Under the pieces are notes generated by a model, which was given only the letters and a program-made list of their open reading frames with translations, made no database searches and was not told the DNA's origin. Both the position numbers and the translations under genes were made by a program. From contig NZ_JACSPU010000002.1 in assembly GCF_014836985.1 (NCBI RefSeq), positions 186,001 to 250,000 on the forward strand: 64,000 nucleotides of DNA, in the 5' to 3' direction. Positions within the stretch are counted from its first letter, which is position 1, and the number at the start of each line of letters is the position of its first letter. Source of the stretch: Planococcus wigleyi. Lineage in GTDB: Bacteria; Bacillota; Bacilli; Bacillales_A; Planococcaceae. Below are positions 15,540 through 26,752 of this stretch, piece after piece.

Positions 15540-16874
15540 TTATTGCTGGTTTTTACTTTGACGATAAGTGATGGTGCCAGCTGCCAATAAAATCATCAGG
15601 CTCAATGTAATCCAAAGAACCATGGTGTTTGTTTGTCCAGCTGTGCCGCCAAGCCCTGTTGCCGGCATTTTTTCAGGTGCGGTGTTCTCGAAGTTCTCAG
15701 GGAATTGATCGACCACTGCGCCGCTCAATCCTTTGCCGATATCAAACATGATAGCATAGCCTGTGCGGTAACTTTCATAAGATGCTGTGTAATCTCCCGC
15801 TGCGTATTGCTGGAACGTGTCAACAACAGATGTTTCATGTGCCTGTACACCGGCAATGGTTTCATCCAAAGGCATGCGGTCTTCAGTTGCGCTGTTCAGG
15901 AAGGTGCCAAGGTCAGTCGCAAATGTGCTGGTCAAAGTAGAAGTAGCTTCTTCAACAGCGGCTTGATCGTCAGCTGCTGCAGCGGTAGCCAAATCACCTT
16001 GAACGGAAATGTGTTCGTTGTTCCACAGCTCGGCAAATTGATTGCTTGCTTCTTCACCGTAGACAGAAGCAAGTGCTGCACGGAATTCCTCGGTGTTCTG
16101 ATCTTGTGCCCAATCGGCAAAATCAAAGTCATCAGATCCGTTATAGCCTTTGGTCATGCTCAGTTGCGCCAAAGCGAAATGCTCGGCCGCAATGCGGTTC
16201 ACCGTCGAACGGAAATCACCGGCTGGAGTGTTCGGATCGGAAAATTGGTCAGGAAACTGAGTGGAAATAGCTCCGCTGATGGCACTTCCTGCTCCAAAGA
16301 TTTGTGTGAAACCTTCCAGGTAAGAAGTATAAGCGGCTTCAAAATCACCGGCTGCGTAAAGGTCGAACGTGTTCTGAACAAAATCTTCGTGTTGGCGAAG
16401 CGCTTCAGTCGCTCCGTCTTCCGGCAGGTTGCCTTCAGTTGCTGTGCCAAGGAAGGCACCCATGTCATCAACGAATGACTGGATCTCGTCCAACGCTTCC
16501 TCCTGCATCTCTTCGTCGCCAGCTTTAACAGCTGCGGCGTAATCGTCGGTGCCTGTGTTGTGCTTGTCAAAAATCTCTACAAAAGCGGCTCCGCCTTCTT
16601 CACCATAAACAGAAGCGATGACCGGCTCCATATCTGCTGTGTTGGCATCAAGTGCTGCCATCGCTGCTTCTGCCGCTTCGTCTTCGTCATAAATCTTCAT
16701 CATCGAATCCACAGCCAGCGCGTAATGCTCCGACAATAAAGAATCCAATGTAGCGCGAAGTTCCACGCCCGTCGTTTCCGTCGGCGGAAGTTCATCCGCG
16801 AATGCCGCCGTTCCCATGCCAGGTACTAAAAGTGCGGCTCCCAATACAGGTGCCATTACTTTTTTCCAATTCAT
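15540..16874 (-). CDS. Wall-anchored two-repeat surface protein with LPXTG-like signal
   Basis: This 444-residue acidic protein has a signal peptide (cleavage near AFADE). Two related repeats of about 175 residues follow, each with a helix-rich pattern (SEHYALAVDSMMK... and AEHFALAQLSMTK...; ASVYGEE twice; LYAAGDFEAAYTSY and QYAAGDYTASYESY). A sorting signal MPATG is at 403-407, with a hydrophobic span and the basic tail RQSKNQQ. The motif differs from canonical LPXTG in its first residue. It is the likely substrate of the adjacent sortase and is encoded first in that operon. Similar repeats are sometimes annotated as copper amine oxidase-like, which I regard as unsupported. Function unknown. 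Confidence 0.8.
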   Translation of the reverse strand: MNWKKVMAPVLGAALLVPGMGTAAFADELPPTETTGVELRATLDSLLSEHYALAVDSMMKIYDEDEAAEAAMAALDANTADMEPVIASVYGEEGGAAFVEIFDKHNTGTDDYAAAVKAGDEEMQEEALDEIQSFVDDMGAFLGTATEGNLPEDGATEALRQHEDFVQNTFDLYAAGDFEAAYTSYLEGFTQIFGAGSAISGAISTQFPDQFSDPNTPAGDFRSTVNRIAAEHFALAQLSMTKGYNGSDDFDFADWAQDQNTEEFRAALASVYGEEASNQFAELWNNEHISVQGDLATAAAADDQAAVEEATSTLTSTFATDLGTFLNSATEDRMPLDETIAGVQAHETSVVDTFQQYAAGDYTASYESYRTGYAIMFDIGKGLSGAVVDQFPENFENTAPEKMPATGLGGTAGQTNTMVLWITLSLMILLAAGTITYRQSKNQQ

Positions 16875-16967
16875 CTAAACCACTCCTCATTTTTTAATTC
16901 TTACAGACATAACGGAGTGGATTGGAAATTAGATCACATTTTTTGCGGGAAAAAGAAGGGTGTTTCG

Positions 16968-17212
16968 TCCGTGAGCGGATTTTGCTCACGGACACAGGCA
17001 GTTTGCTGAGGCAAACTGTTTCCATTCGGGCCTTTTTTGTTGGGAATTTGGGTTTCTCTAGGAAATTGGGCGTTTGGAAAGTATTTGGACTGTATTGGAA
17101 AGTAAGGAAGCGGTTTTGGAAAGTATTTCGTTTGGAATGGAAAGTATTTAAGCGATTCCAGAAAGTATATCCAATTAACTGGAAAGAACGTTCTTATATA
17201 AAGCAATAAAAG
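16968..17212 (+). repeat. Structured 21-base-period repeat element, copy 1
   Basis: The element begins with two hairpins: TCCGTGAGC/GCTCACGGA at 16968-16992, and CAGTTTGC/GCAAACTG at 16999-17018. A T-rich stretch follows, then six units headed GGAAAGTA (variants AGAAAGTA and GGAAAGAA) at 17076, 17097, 17118, 17139, 17160 and 17181, an exact 21-base period. A copy in the same orientation lies at 26753-27005. The period makes both strands read as 7-residue repeats (for example WKVFGLY, WKVRKRF), but these short frames have no good RBS, and I take the element as non-coding or structural. Confidence 0.85.
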
Positions 17213-17683
17213 CTAAAATTTCAACATAGTGCGGCCATAGATAAAACAGCGGTTAATGAAAAAACTTTTTCTGGATGATATTTCCCCTTTTTGTTAAGAC
17301 TTAATGACAATCTTTATTGAAGCAATCTCAAAACACATAAAATAATTATCTAAATAGTGTACTATTCTCCTATTTTTTATAATAGACAAGGGAAGTAAGT
17401 CGATAATTAGTTCTTTTCAATTTTTAAATCAACTCATTCAGCTCTTTTTCAACAAAGAACGAATTTTTGTATATAAATAAGGAGATTGGGACATTGTTAA
17501 CGTAAACGGATTGTATTTAACTCGTTTTGGGCTGAATATCCATTTAATAGAATGAAAAATGGGAGAAGTTTAAATCCAAAACACTTTCTTTGCTAGCTAG
17601 AAAAGAAGCGTACATATTAAAAAACAAAGACTTATAAAAGATAGTCCAATATAGCTTGACATCAAAGGAAAAACAAGTAAAAA
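17213..17683. other. AT-rich intergenic stretch without a recognised gene
   Basis: About 470 bases between the repeat element and the lacI-type gene hold no open frame with a credible RBS. The stretch is AT-rich and probably carries the promoter of the regulator gene, but I cannot point to a single convincing -35/-10 pair. Confidence 0.5.
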
Positions 17684-17705
17684 TTAAGTAAAACAATTTA
17701 CTTAA
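17684..17705 (+). promoter_or_regulatory. Operator-like palindrome upstream of the LacI-type gene
   Basis: Nine-base arms TTAAGTAAA and TTTACTTAA are separated by ACAA, 17 bases before the RBS of the regulator gene. The AGTAAA/TTTACT half-sites recur before the ABC transporter operon (18775-18792), consistent with autoregulation by the encoded repressor. Confidence 0.5.
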
Positions 17706-17735
17706 GTCTTTTTAAATAATATGGAGGTGAAAACT

Positions 17736-18728
17736 TTGGCAACAATCAAAGATGTTGGGGAAAAATCCGGATTTTCTATTTCGACAGTGTCGCGTGTATT
17801 GAGCAACGATCCAAGCTTGTCGGTACCGGAAGAAACCCGCGAAAAAATATTTGAGGCTGCGGAACAACTGGGTTACCGCAAAAAAACGATTAAATCCTTA
17901 GTGAAAAATATTGCTTTTTTGTATTGGCTTACTGACCGCGAAGAGCTGGAAGACGTTTACTTTAAAACAATGAGAATTGAAATAGAGAAAATGGCCAAAC
18001 TTTCCAATGTGGAATTGACGACTTATAAAATAGATGGCGGTATCAGCCAAATCCCAGACTATATTGAAGGGTTTATCGCAGTCGGCACATTTTCAGATGT
18101 TGAAATTGCTCATTTGCGAAAACTGACACCTCATGGGGTGTTCATTGATTCGACACCGGATCCGGAGCATTTTGATTCTGTAAAACCAGATTTGGCTCAG
18201 ATCACTAGAAAGACAATTGATTTTCTCATTGAAAAAGGTCATGAAAAGATTGGTTTTATTGGAGGTACCTATCACAATCCGAATACCGATGGCGATGAAA
18301 TGGATATACGTGAAGTGACTTTTCGGGATTATATGGAGAAGAAAGGATTATTGGAGAACCGGTATGTCTATTGCCATAGAGGATTTTCGGTAGATAATGG
18401 ATACCGACTGATGACAAAAGCGATTAATGAGTTAAATGATGAGCTGCCTACCGCCTTTTTTATTGCGGCAGACCCCATTGCAGTCGGCTGTCTCCAAGCG
18501 TTGAACGAATACGGTATTCAAATACCGAAGAGGGTCAGTGTGGTAAGCATAAACAATATCAGCATTGCTAAATACATTTCTCCGCCTTTAACCACTTTTC
18601 ATATTGATATTGCAGAAGCGTGCAAAAATGCGATTTCTTTATTGCTGGAGCAATTGTTGGAAAAACGGAGCTCTACAAAAACCTTGTACTTGGGAGCGAA
18701 TTTAATAGTGAGGAAAAGCACTAATTAA
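17736..18728 (+). CDS. ganR: LacI-family transcriptional regulator of the galactan locus
   Basis: This regulator of about 330 residues has the LacI helix-turn-helix at its start (ATIKDVGEKSGFSISTVSRVLSNDPSLSVPEETREKIFEAAEQ in the protein) and a periplasmic-binding-protein-like effector domain. An ATG at 17721 is in frame, but it lies directly on the ribosome binding site GGAGGTG (17723-17729). TTG at 17736 gives the typical (M)ATIKDV start and is preferred. It is divergent in role from, but co-directional with, the transport and hydrolase genes it precedes, and is separated from them by a terminator. It probably senses galactose or galacto-oligosaccharides. The name rests on gene context. Confidence 0.82.
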   Translation: MATIKDVGEKSGFSISTVSRVLSNDPSLSVPEETREKIFEAAEQLGYRKKTIKSLVKNIAFLYWLTDREELEDVYFKTMRIEIEKMAKLSNVELTTYKIDGGISQIPDYIEGFIAVGTFSDVEIAHLRKLTPHGVFIDSTPDPEHFDSVKPDLAQITRKTIDFLIEKGHEKIGFIGGTYHNPNTDGDEMDIREVTFRDYMEKKGLLENRYVYCHRGFSVDNGYRLMTKAINELNDELPTAFFIAADPIAVGCLQALNEYGIQIPKRVSVVSINNISIAKYISPPLTTFHIDIAEACKNAISLLLEQLLEKRSSTKTLYLGANLIVRKSTN

Positions 18729-18730
18729 GG

Positions 18731-18763
18731 AAACAGCCTAGTAAAATAGGCTGTTTTTTATTT
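18731..18763 (+). terminator. Terminator after the LacI-type gene
   Basis: The stem AAACAGCCTA / TAGGCTGTTT is followed by TTTTATTTT. Confidence 0.85.
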
Positions 18764-18765
18764 TC

Positions 18766-18792
18766 GTAAAAGTTTTTACTGTTTTCAGTAAA
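18766..18792 (+). promoter_or_regulatory. Overlapping operator-like inverted repeats before the gan operon
   Basis: GTAAAA-GT-TTTTAC (18766-18779) overlaps TTTACTG-TTTT-CAGTAAA (18775-18792). Both carry the half-site seen upstream of the regulator gene, and both lie just before the -35 box. They are candidate binding sites of the LacI-type repressor. Confidence 0.45.
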
Positions 18793-18799
18793 TTAATTG

Positions 18800-18849
18800 T
18801 TTACAGTTTTTTCTAATGGTGCTATATTTATTTTCAGGAAGCGCTTTCA
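18800..18849 (+). promoter_or_regulatory. Sigma-A promoter with overlapping cre-like site (gan operon)
   Basis: TTTACA (18800-18805) and TATATT (18823-18828) are separated by 17 bases. AGGAAGCGCTTTCA at 18836-18849, around the expected transcription start, matches the catabolite-responsive element consensus TGNAANCGNTNNCA at all but its first defined base. This predicts CcpA-mediated repression by preferred sugars. Confidence 0.65.
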
Positions 18850-18899
18850 TCAGAAACTTGTGGAAGAGTTTTGAAAATGACTTGAAAGGGTGTATATTC

Positions 18900-20177
18900 G
18901 TGAAGAAATCTAACAAGTATATCGGTTTGATGAGTGGAGTTGCGTTAAGTCTGTCTTTAGTTGCATGTGGACCTCAAGAAAGTGGAGACGGGTCTTCCGG
19001 TGGAGAAGCGGAAGCGCAGGATCGGGAATTAGTTATTTGGGAAGATATCGAGAAATCCGATGGCATTAAAGATGCGGTAGCAAAATTTGAGGAAGAAAAC
19101 GACGTCACAATAAAAATCGTTGAAAAGCCATATGCTCAACAAATTGAAGACTTGCGCCTGGATGGGCCGGGCGGAACCGGTCCGGATGTTTTGACAATGG
19201 CAGGGGATCAGATCGGAACAGCAGTTGTTGAAGGATTGGTTAAAGAAGTAGCAGTGGAAGAAGACGTTCAATCCATCTATACGGATGCGGCGATGCAATC
19301 GCAAATGGTGGATGGAAAAGTCTTCGGATTGCCTAAAGCAGTAGAATCGACAATTCTTTATTACAACAAAGACTTGATTACTGAAGAAGAGTTGCCGGCC
19401 ACTCTTGAAGAATGGTACGACTATTCGAAAGAAACGACAACGGGTGACCAGTTCGGATTTCTGGCATTATTTGACCAGATTTACTATGCACAAAGTGTCA
19501 TGAGCGGATACGGCGGCTATGTCTTTGGGCAGGATGCTGATGGCAATTATGATCCAACAGATGTGGGATTAAATAGTGAGGGTTCTCTGGAAGGTGCCAA
19601 CTATATTCAGAAATTCTATAGTGAAGGTTTATTCCCGGCTGGAATCATTGGGGAACAAGGCATTAACGTGTTGGAATCCCTGTTTACAGAAGGGAAAGCA
19701 GCTGCGATTATTTCTGGCCCATGGAATGTTGATCCTTTTACCGATGCAGGCATCAACTTCGGAATGACAAAATTGCCTGAACTGGAAAATGGCGAAAACA
19801 TGAGCTCCTTTATCGGCGTGAAAAGTTACAATGTCAGCGCTTATTCCGAAAATGCGGAGCTTGCTGAAGAATTGCTTGTATTCCTGGCAAATGAAGAAAA
19901 TTCCCGTACACGCTTTGAAGAAACACAGGAAGTTCCTGCGATAGAAACTCTAGCCAACGATCCTATTGTTGCAGAAAGCGAAGTTGCACAGGCAGTTGCG
20001 GAACAATCGATTTTTGCTGAACTGACACCGAATATCCCGGCTATGAATGAAGTGTGGACTCCGGCAGACTCAGCGTTGCAGACAATTGCAACGGGCAAAG
20101 CACAGCCGAAAGATGCATTGAACCAAGCGGTAGAAACAATTGAAGGACAGATAGAAGCCACTCATAGCGGTAACTGA
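18900..20177 (+). CDS. ganS: Galacto-oligosaccharide ABC transporter binding lipoprotein
   Basis: This solute-binding protein of about 425 residues belongs to the maltose/multiple-sugar class. A basic N-terminus and hydrophobic core end in the lipobox LVAC, then a Gly/Ser/Glu-rich linker and the family 1 fold (DIEKSDGIKDAVAKFEEENDVTIKI..., GPGGTGPDVL). An upstream in-frame ATG (18816) exists, but GAAAGGG before GTG 18900 fits better. It is the first gene of the import operon and is followed by a hairpin (20192-20228) that could raise its expression over the permeases. No ATPase gene is present; such systems share MsmX-type ATPases encoded elsewhere. Confidence 0.87.
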   Translation: MKKSNKYIGLMSGVALSLSLVACGPQESGDGSSGGEAEAQDRELVIWEDIEKSDGIKDAVAKFEEENDVTIKIVEKPYAQQIEDLRLDGPGGTGPDVLTMAGDQIGTAVVEGLVKEVAVEEDVQSIYTDAAMQSQMVDGKVFGLPKAVESTILYYNKDLITEEELPATLEEWYDYSKETTTGDQFGFLALFDQIYYAQSVMSGYGGYVFGQDADGNYDPTDVGLNSEGSLEGANYIQKFYSEGLFPAGIIGEQGINVLESLFTEGKAAAIISGPWNVDPFTDAGINFGMTKLPELENGENMSSFIGVKSYNVSAYSENAELAEELLVFLANEENSRTRFEETQEVPAIETLANDPIVAESEVAQAVAEQSIFAELTPNIPAMNEVWTPADSALQTIATGKAQPKDALNQAVETIEGQIEATHSGN

Positions 20178-20191
20178 TCTGTAAATGAGAT

Positions 20192-20228
20192 AAATGGTAT
20201 CAAACAGTTTTAGCGTTTGGCACCATTT
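20192..20228 (+). other. Intercistronic hairpin between ganS and ganP
   Basis: AAATGGT-ATCAAAC pairs with GTTTGG-CACCATTT without a following T run. Such stems often stabilise the binding-protein part of an ABC operon mRNA. Confidence 0.55.
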
Positions 20229-20287
20229 GTTATAAAATCCGGTAAGCACGAGGTGCAGCCGGAACATACATAAATGAGGTGAGAAAA

Positions 20288-21544
20288 GTGCAAGTTCGTA
20301 AAATCGCTTTACTGTTATCAATCATTCCGGGAATCGGCCAATTTTACAATAAGCAGTGGATTAAAGGGCTGTTGTTCCTCGGTTTAGCCATTTCTTTTGT
20401 CTTGGTATTCGGAGATCTCTTGAATATGGGATTCTGGGGACTTTTTACACTTGGGACTGAAGTGCCGCGCGACAACTCGATTTTTCTTTTAGCAGAAGGT
20501 CTGATAGCTGTTATTGTGACAATTTTCGGCTTGGGCTTCTATTATGTGAATTTGAAGGATGCTTATAAGAATGGCAAACTCCGTGATGAAAATCAGCCGC
20601 TGAGTTCACTGAAAAGAGATTATCAGAACCTGTTAGCAAACGGTTACCCGTATTTAATCAGTGGACCATCTTTGTTCATCTTGATTTTCGCGGTCATTTT
20701 CCCGATTTTGTTCAGTTTTGCCCTAGCTTTTACAAATTATGATTTATACCATTCCCCTCCGGCCAATTTAGCTGATTGGGTAGGTTTTGATACATTTGCC
20801 AAGATATTCACTGTCGACATCTGGCGCTCAACTTTCTTCAGTGTTTTGGGCTGGACGGTCATCTGGACGCTTGTCGCTTCTACTTTCCAAGTCGCTTTAG
20901 GGATTTTTATGGCCGTGTTAGTCAATCAAAAAGACCTTCGCTTCAAGAAATTTTACCGGACGGTTCTGGTGCTGCCTTGGGCAGTTCCGGGATTCGTAAC
21001 GATTTTAATTTTTGCCGGTTTATTTAATGACAGCTTCGGCGCCATTAACAACGACATTTTATCCATGATGGGAATCGATGCCATTCCTTGGCTGACGGAT
21101 GAGAACTGGACAAAAGTGGCGTTGATTCTGATGCAGGGTTGGCTGGGCTTTCCGTTTATCTTTCTGGTTACGACAGGGGTTCTTCAATCCATCCCGGATG
21201 ACTTATATGAAGCTGCACGAATTGACGGTGCCTCGATTTTTGCACAGTTCCGCAATATTACCATGCCGATGATTTTGATTGCCACGTCACCGGTGATTAT
21301 TACGCAGTATACGTTCAACTTCAACAATTTCAATATCATTTACTTATTCAATGGCGGAGGGCCTTCTGTTCCAGGCTCTACAGCCGGCGGAACAGACATC
21401 CTCGTATCATGGATCTATAAGTTGACGCTGCAATCAAGCCAGTATTCGCTGGCGGCGGCATTGACGATACTGCTTTCCGTTTTCGTTATTGCGATTGCCT
21501 TATGGCAATTCAGACGGACTGATGCATTTAAGGAGGGAGCTTAA
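20288..21544 (+). CDS. ganP: Galacto-oligosaccharide ABC permease, MalF type
   Basis: This permease of about 418 residues has around eight spans and the EAA loop DLYEAARIDGASIFAQFRNITMPMI near residue 310. Like MalF it has an extra N-terminal hydrophobic region (GIGQFYNKQWIKGLLFLGL) before the core. Two GTG codons are possible starts (20279, 20288); the RBS GAGGTGAG favours 20288. It pairs with GanQ to form the membrane channel for galactan-derived oligosaccharides. The GanQ start lies two bases after its stop. Confidence 0.87.
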   Translation: MQVRKIALLLSIIPGIGQFYNKQWIKGLLFLGLAISFVLVFGDLLNMGFWGLFTLGTEVPRDNSIFLLAEGLIAVIVTIFGLGFYYVNLKDAYKNGKLRDENQPLSSLKRDYQNLLANGYPYLISGPSLFILIFAVIFPILFSFALAFTNYDLYHSPPANLADWVGFDTFAKIFTVDIWRSTFFSVLGWTVIWTLVASTFQVALGIFMAVLVNQKDLRFKKFYRTVLVLPWAVPGFVTILIFAGLFNDSFGAINNDILSMMGIDAIPWLTDENWTKVALILMQGWLGFPFIFLVTTGVLQSIPDDLYEAARIDGASIFAQFRNITMPMILIATSPVIITQYTFNFNNFNIIYLFNGGGPSVPGSTAGGTDILVSWIYKLTLQSSQYSLAAALTILLSVFVIAIALWQFRRTDAFKEGA

Positions 21545-21546
21545 GA

Positions 21547-22386
21547 ATGAACAAAGCAAAATTTTTTCGGCTCCTGGCTTCCCATGCAATTTTAATTTTT
21601 ATGGCCGTCATTATTATCTATCCGTTGCTATGGACAGTGGGTGCCAGTTTTAATCCCGGCAACAGTCTTATTAGTACGACCATGATTCCCCAGAACCCCA
21701 CATTGGCCCATTACCGGGAGCTCTTCGCCGGTAGTGAAAGCCTGCAATATGTCCAATGGTACCTAAATTCTTTGAAAATCAGTTTCTTTACGATGGTCGG
21801 GGCCGTGTTTTGCGTCTCCTTCACGGCTTATGCTTTTTCGAGATTCCGATTTAAAGGCAGGCAGAATGCATTAACCTTGTTCCTGTTACTGCAAATGATT
21901 CCTCAGTTTTCCGCGTTGATTGCGCTTTTCGTTTTAGCACAGATTCTGGGGATGATGAACAGTCACTGGCTGCTGATTTTGCTCTATATCGGCGGGTTGA
22001 TTCCGTTGAATACGTATTTGATGAAGGGCTATATGGATTCCATCCCGATGGATTTGGACGAAAGCGCCAAAATCGATGGAGCAAGCAATACCCGGATTTT
22101 TTTGCAGATTATTATGCCATTGTCAAAACCGATGATTTCTGTAGTGGCGATGACCGGCTTTACAGGTCCGCTTGGAGATTTTATCCTGGCGTCGACGATT
22201 CTGCGTTCGCCTGAATATTATACCTTGCCGATCGGCTTATATAATTTAGTGAATGATGTCATGGGTGCCAGCTTTACGACCTTTGCTGCGGGCGCAATCC
22301 TCATCAGTATACCGATTGCCATTATTTTTATACTGCTTCAGAAGAACTTTGTATCTGGCTTGACGGCAGGGGGAACAAAAGGCTGA
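21547..22386 (+). CDS. ganQ: Galacto-oligosaccharide ABC permease, MalG type
   Basis: This 279-residue protein has six spans. The EAA loop DLDESAKIDGASNTRIFLQIIMPLSKP contacts the shared ATPase. It starts two bases after ganP and is followed 34 bases later by the beta-galactosidase gene. It is the second permease of the heterodimer. Confidence 0.88.
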   Translation: MNKAKFFRLLASHAILIFMAVIIIYPLLWTVGASFNPGNSLISTTMIPQNPTLAHYRELFAGSESLQYVQWYLNSLKISFFTMVGAVFCVSFTAYAFSRFRFKGRQNALTLFLLLQMIPQFSALIALFVLAQILGMMNSHWLLILLYIGGLIPLNTYLMKGYMDSIPMDLDESAKIDGASNTRIFLQIIMPLSKPMISVVAMTGFTGPLGDFILASTILRSPEYYTLPIGLYNLVNDVMGASFTTFAAGAILISIPIAIIFILLQKNFVSGLTAGGTKG

Positions 22387-22420
22387 CAGCAGAAGCTGCA
22401 GCAATTGGAAGGAGAACATT

Positions 22421-24478
22421 ATGCTTAAAAATGAAAAAACTTTTACCACAGCGGCTGATTTCATGCTGCACGGCGGAGACTATAACCCTGACCAATGGTT
22501 AGACCATCCTGAAATCTTACAGGAAGACTTAAAGCTGATGAAGCTTTCGAACAGCAATACGTTTTCACTGGGGATCTTTGCATGGAGCACACTTGAGCCC
22601 CAAGAAGGCGACTATCACTTCGAGTGGTTGGACAAGATTATCGACAACATCCATAGCATTGGGGGACGCGTCATTCTGGCAACGCCGAGCGGCGCGCGTC
22701 CATCTTGGATGTCTCAGAAATACCCTGAAGTCCTGCGGGTTGACGGAGCACGAGTGAAGCAATTGCACGGAGGCCGGCATAACCATTGCTTTACATCGCC
22801 GGTTTACCGTGAAAAAACTGCCCAAATGAACCGTCTGTTGGCGGAGCGCTATGGCAAACATCCCGCTTTGCTGATGTGGCATATTTCTAATGAATATGGC
22901 GGTGAATGCCATTGCGAAAGATGCCAGGACGCTTTCAGAAACTGGCTTAGAGACAAATACAAAGAAAATTTGAAAGCCTTGAATGATTCCTGGTGGGGGC
23001 CTTTCTGGAGCCATACCTTCAGCGATTGGTCACAAATTGAATCGCCTTCTCCAATTGGTGAAAACATGGTCCACGGCCTGAATTTGGATTGGAAACGCTT
23101 TGTGACAGACCAGACAATTTCATTTTTTGAAAATGAAGTGACAGCAATCAGGGAGTTGACGCCAGAAATTCCGATTACCACTAATTTCATGGCTGATACC
23201 CATGATTTGATTCCGTTCCAGAGTTTGGACTACAGCAAATTTGCCAAACACTTGGACGTCATCAGCTGGGACGCTTATCCAGCATGGCACAACGATTGGG
23301 AAACGACAGCCAACCTGGCAATGAAAGTCGGCTTCATCAACGATCTGTACCGGAGTTTGAAACAGCAGCCGTTTCTGCTGATGGAATCTACGCCAAGTGC
23401 CGTCAATTGGCACAAGATCAACAAAGCCAAACGACCAGGTATGCATCTGCTGTCTTCGATGCAGATGGTTGCCCATGGTTCTGACAGCATCCTGTATTTT
23501 CAGTGGAGAAAATCGCGTGGTTCCTCAGAAAAATTTCACGGCGCCGTAGTCGACCATGACAATAGCGTGGATAATCGAGTCTTTAAGGAAGTGTCAACAG
23601 TCGGCGAGACGTTAGAGAAGCTGTCTCAAGTGGTCGGAACCAATCGCCCGGCAGATGTTGCGATCCTTTATGATTGGGAGAGCAATTGGGCGCTCAACCA
23701 TGCCCAAGGTTACGGAACAGAAACCAAATGTTATCCGCAAACGCTGCAGGAGCATTACCGGACATTCTGGGAACAGGATATTCCTGTTGATGTCATTACG
23801 AAAGAACAGGAGTTTTCAAGATATAAATTGCTGATTGTCCCCATGCTGTATCTGGCAAGCGAAGAGACAATCGCCCGGCTTAAACAGTTTACGGCTGAAG
23901 GGGGCACCTTGGTTATGACTTATATCAGCGGCATCGTCAACGAGCATGATTTAACTTATTTAGGAGGATGGCACCAAGATCTGCAGGCTGTTTTCGGAAT
24001 CAATCCAGTTGAGACAGATACACTTTATCCGGGGGATAGAAACTCAGTCCAGTATAGCAACCGTTCATATGAATTAACCGATTACGCAACAGTGATAGAA
24101 ACACATTCGGCAGCTGTCGATGGCATATACGAAGCAGATTTTTATGCTGGTTCACCAGCCATGACAAAGAATAGCTATGGAAAAGGGCGAGCTTACTATA
24201 TTGGAGCCCGTTTGGAAGAGCAGTTCAACCGTGATTTCTATCAAGAGTTGATCACCGATTTATCGCTCCAATCAGTATTGCCTATTGAACATGGTCCTGG
24301 CGTTTCGGTTCAGGTACGGCAGGATGGAGATGTTAATTACGCATTCGTTATGAATTTCACCGAGCAGGAGCAAACCGTGTCAATCCATGTGGTAGCGAAA
24401 GACTTGATGACAGGTGAAGAGCTTTCGGGTGAACTATTGTTGGCGAAGTATGAGGTACGGATTCTAGCGGTAAAGTAG
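22421..24478 (+). CDS. ganA: Beta-galactosidase, glycoside hydrolase family 42
   Basis: This 685-residue GH42 enzyme has no signal peptide and so acts in the cytoplasm on imported galacto-oligosaccharides. The acid/base Glu158 is in HISNEYGG and the nucleophile Glu322 in LLMESTPS. Four cysteines (Cys123, 163, 165, 168) form the zinc cluster known in this family. The C-terminal ~280 residues carry the trimerisation (glutamine amidotransferase-like) and small beta domains. The RBS AAGGAGAAC precedes the ATG. It is the last gene of the import operon, before a weak terminator at 24633. Confidence 0.93.
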   Translation: MLKNEKTFTTAADFMLHGGDYNPDQWLDHPEILQEDLKLMKLSNSNTFSLGIFAWSTLEPQEGDYHFEWLDKIIDNIHSIGGRVILATPSGARPSWMSQKYPEVLRVDGARVKQLHGGRHNHCFTSPVYREKTAQMNRLLAERYGKHPALLMWHISNEYGGECHCERCQDAFRNWLRDKYKENLKALNDSWWGPFWSHTFSDWSQIESPSPIGENMVHGLNLDWKRFVTDQTISFFENEVTAIRELTPEIPITTNFMADTHDLIPFQSLDYSKFAKHLDVISWDAYPAWHNDWETTANLAMKVGFINDLYRSLKQQPFLLMESTPSAVNWHKINKAKRPGMHLLSSMQMVAHGSDSILYFQWRKSRGSSEKFHGAVVDHDNSVDNRVFKEVSTVGETLEKLSQVVGTNRPADVAILYDWESNWALNHAQGYGTETKCYPQTLQEHYRTFWEQDIPVDVITKEQEFSRYKLLIVPMLYLASEETIARLKQFTAEGGTLVMTYISGIVNEHDLTYLGGWHQDLQAVFGINPVETDTLYPGDRNSVQYSNRSYELTDYATVIETHSAAVDGIYEADFYAGSPAMTKNSYGKGRAYYIGARLEEQFNRDFYQELITDLSLQSVLPIEHGPGVSVQVRQDGDVNYAFVMNFTEQEQTVSIHVVAKDLMTGEELSGELLLAKYEVRILAVK

Positions 24479-24622
24479 TTTAATGGAAATTAATTCGCTG
24501 ATTTATCCCTTAATCCACATTCAACACGGACATTCAGCAAAGAAATCTGCTGTCATGTTGTGTTTTGTGGCAGTTCTTTCAATGCCTGACAATTCTACAG
24601 GCAAATTAAATCCCTTATATAA

Positions 24623-26722
<2,100 letters not shown>

Positions 26723-26752
26723 TAAATACAAGTTCAATGGAGGAATTAAAGA

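Noticed and set aside
15540-16874. Copper amine oxidase annotation for the wall-anchored protein
   Set aside because: The two helical repeats carry no quinone-cofactor or copper-ligand motif; the label appears to be a propagated misannotation.
16922-17209. A 95-codon frame with heptad repeats (WKVFGLY, WKVRKRF ...) across repeat copy 1
   Set aside because: Any 21-base tandem repeat yields 7-residue repeats in open frames on both strands. There is no credible RBS, and copy 2 does not keep the same full-length frame.
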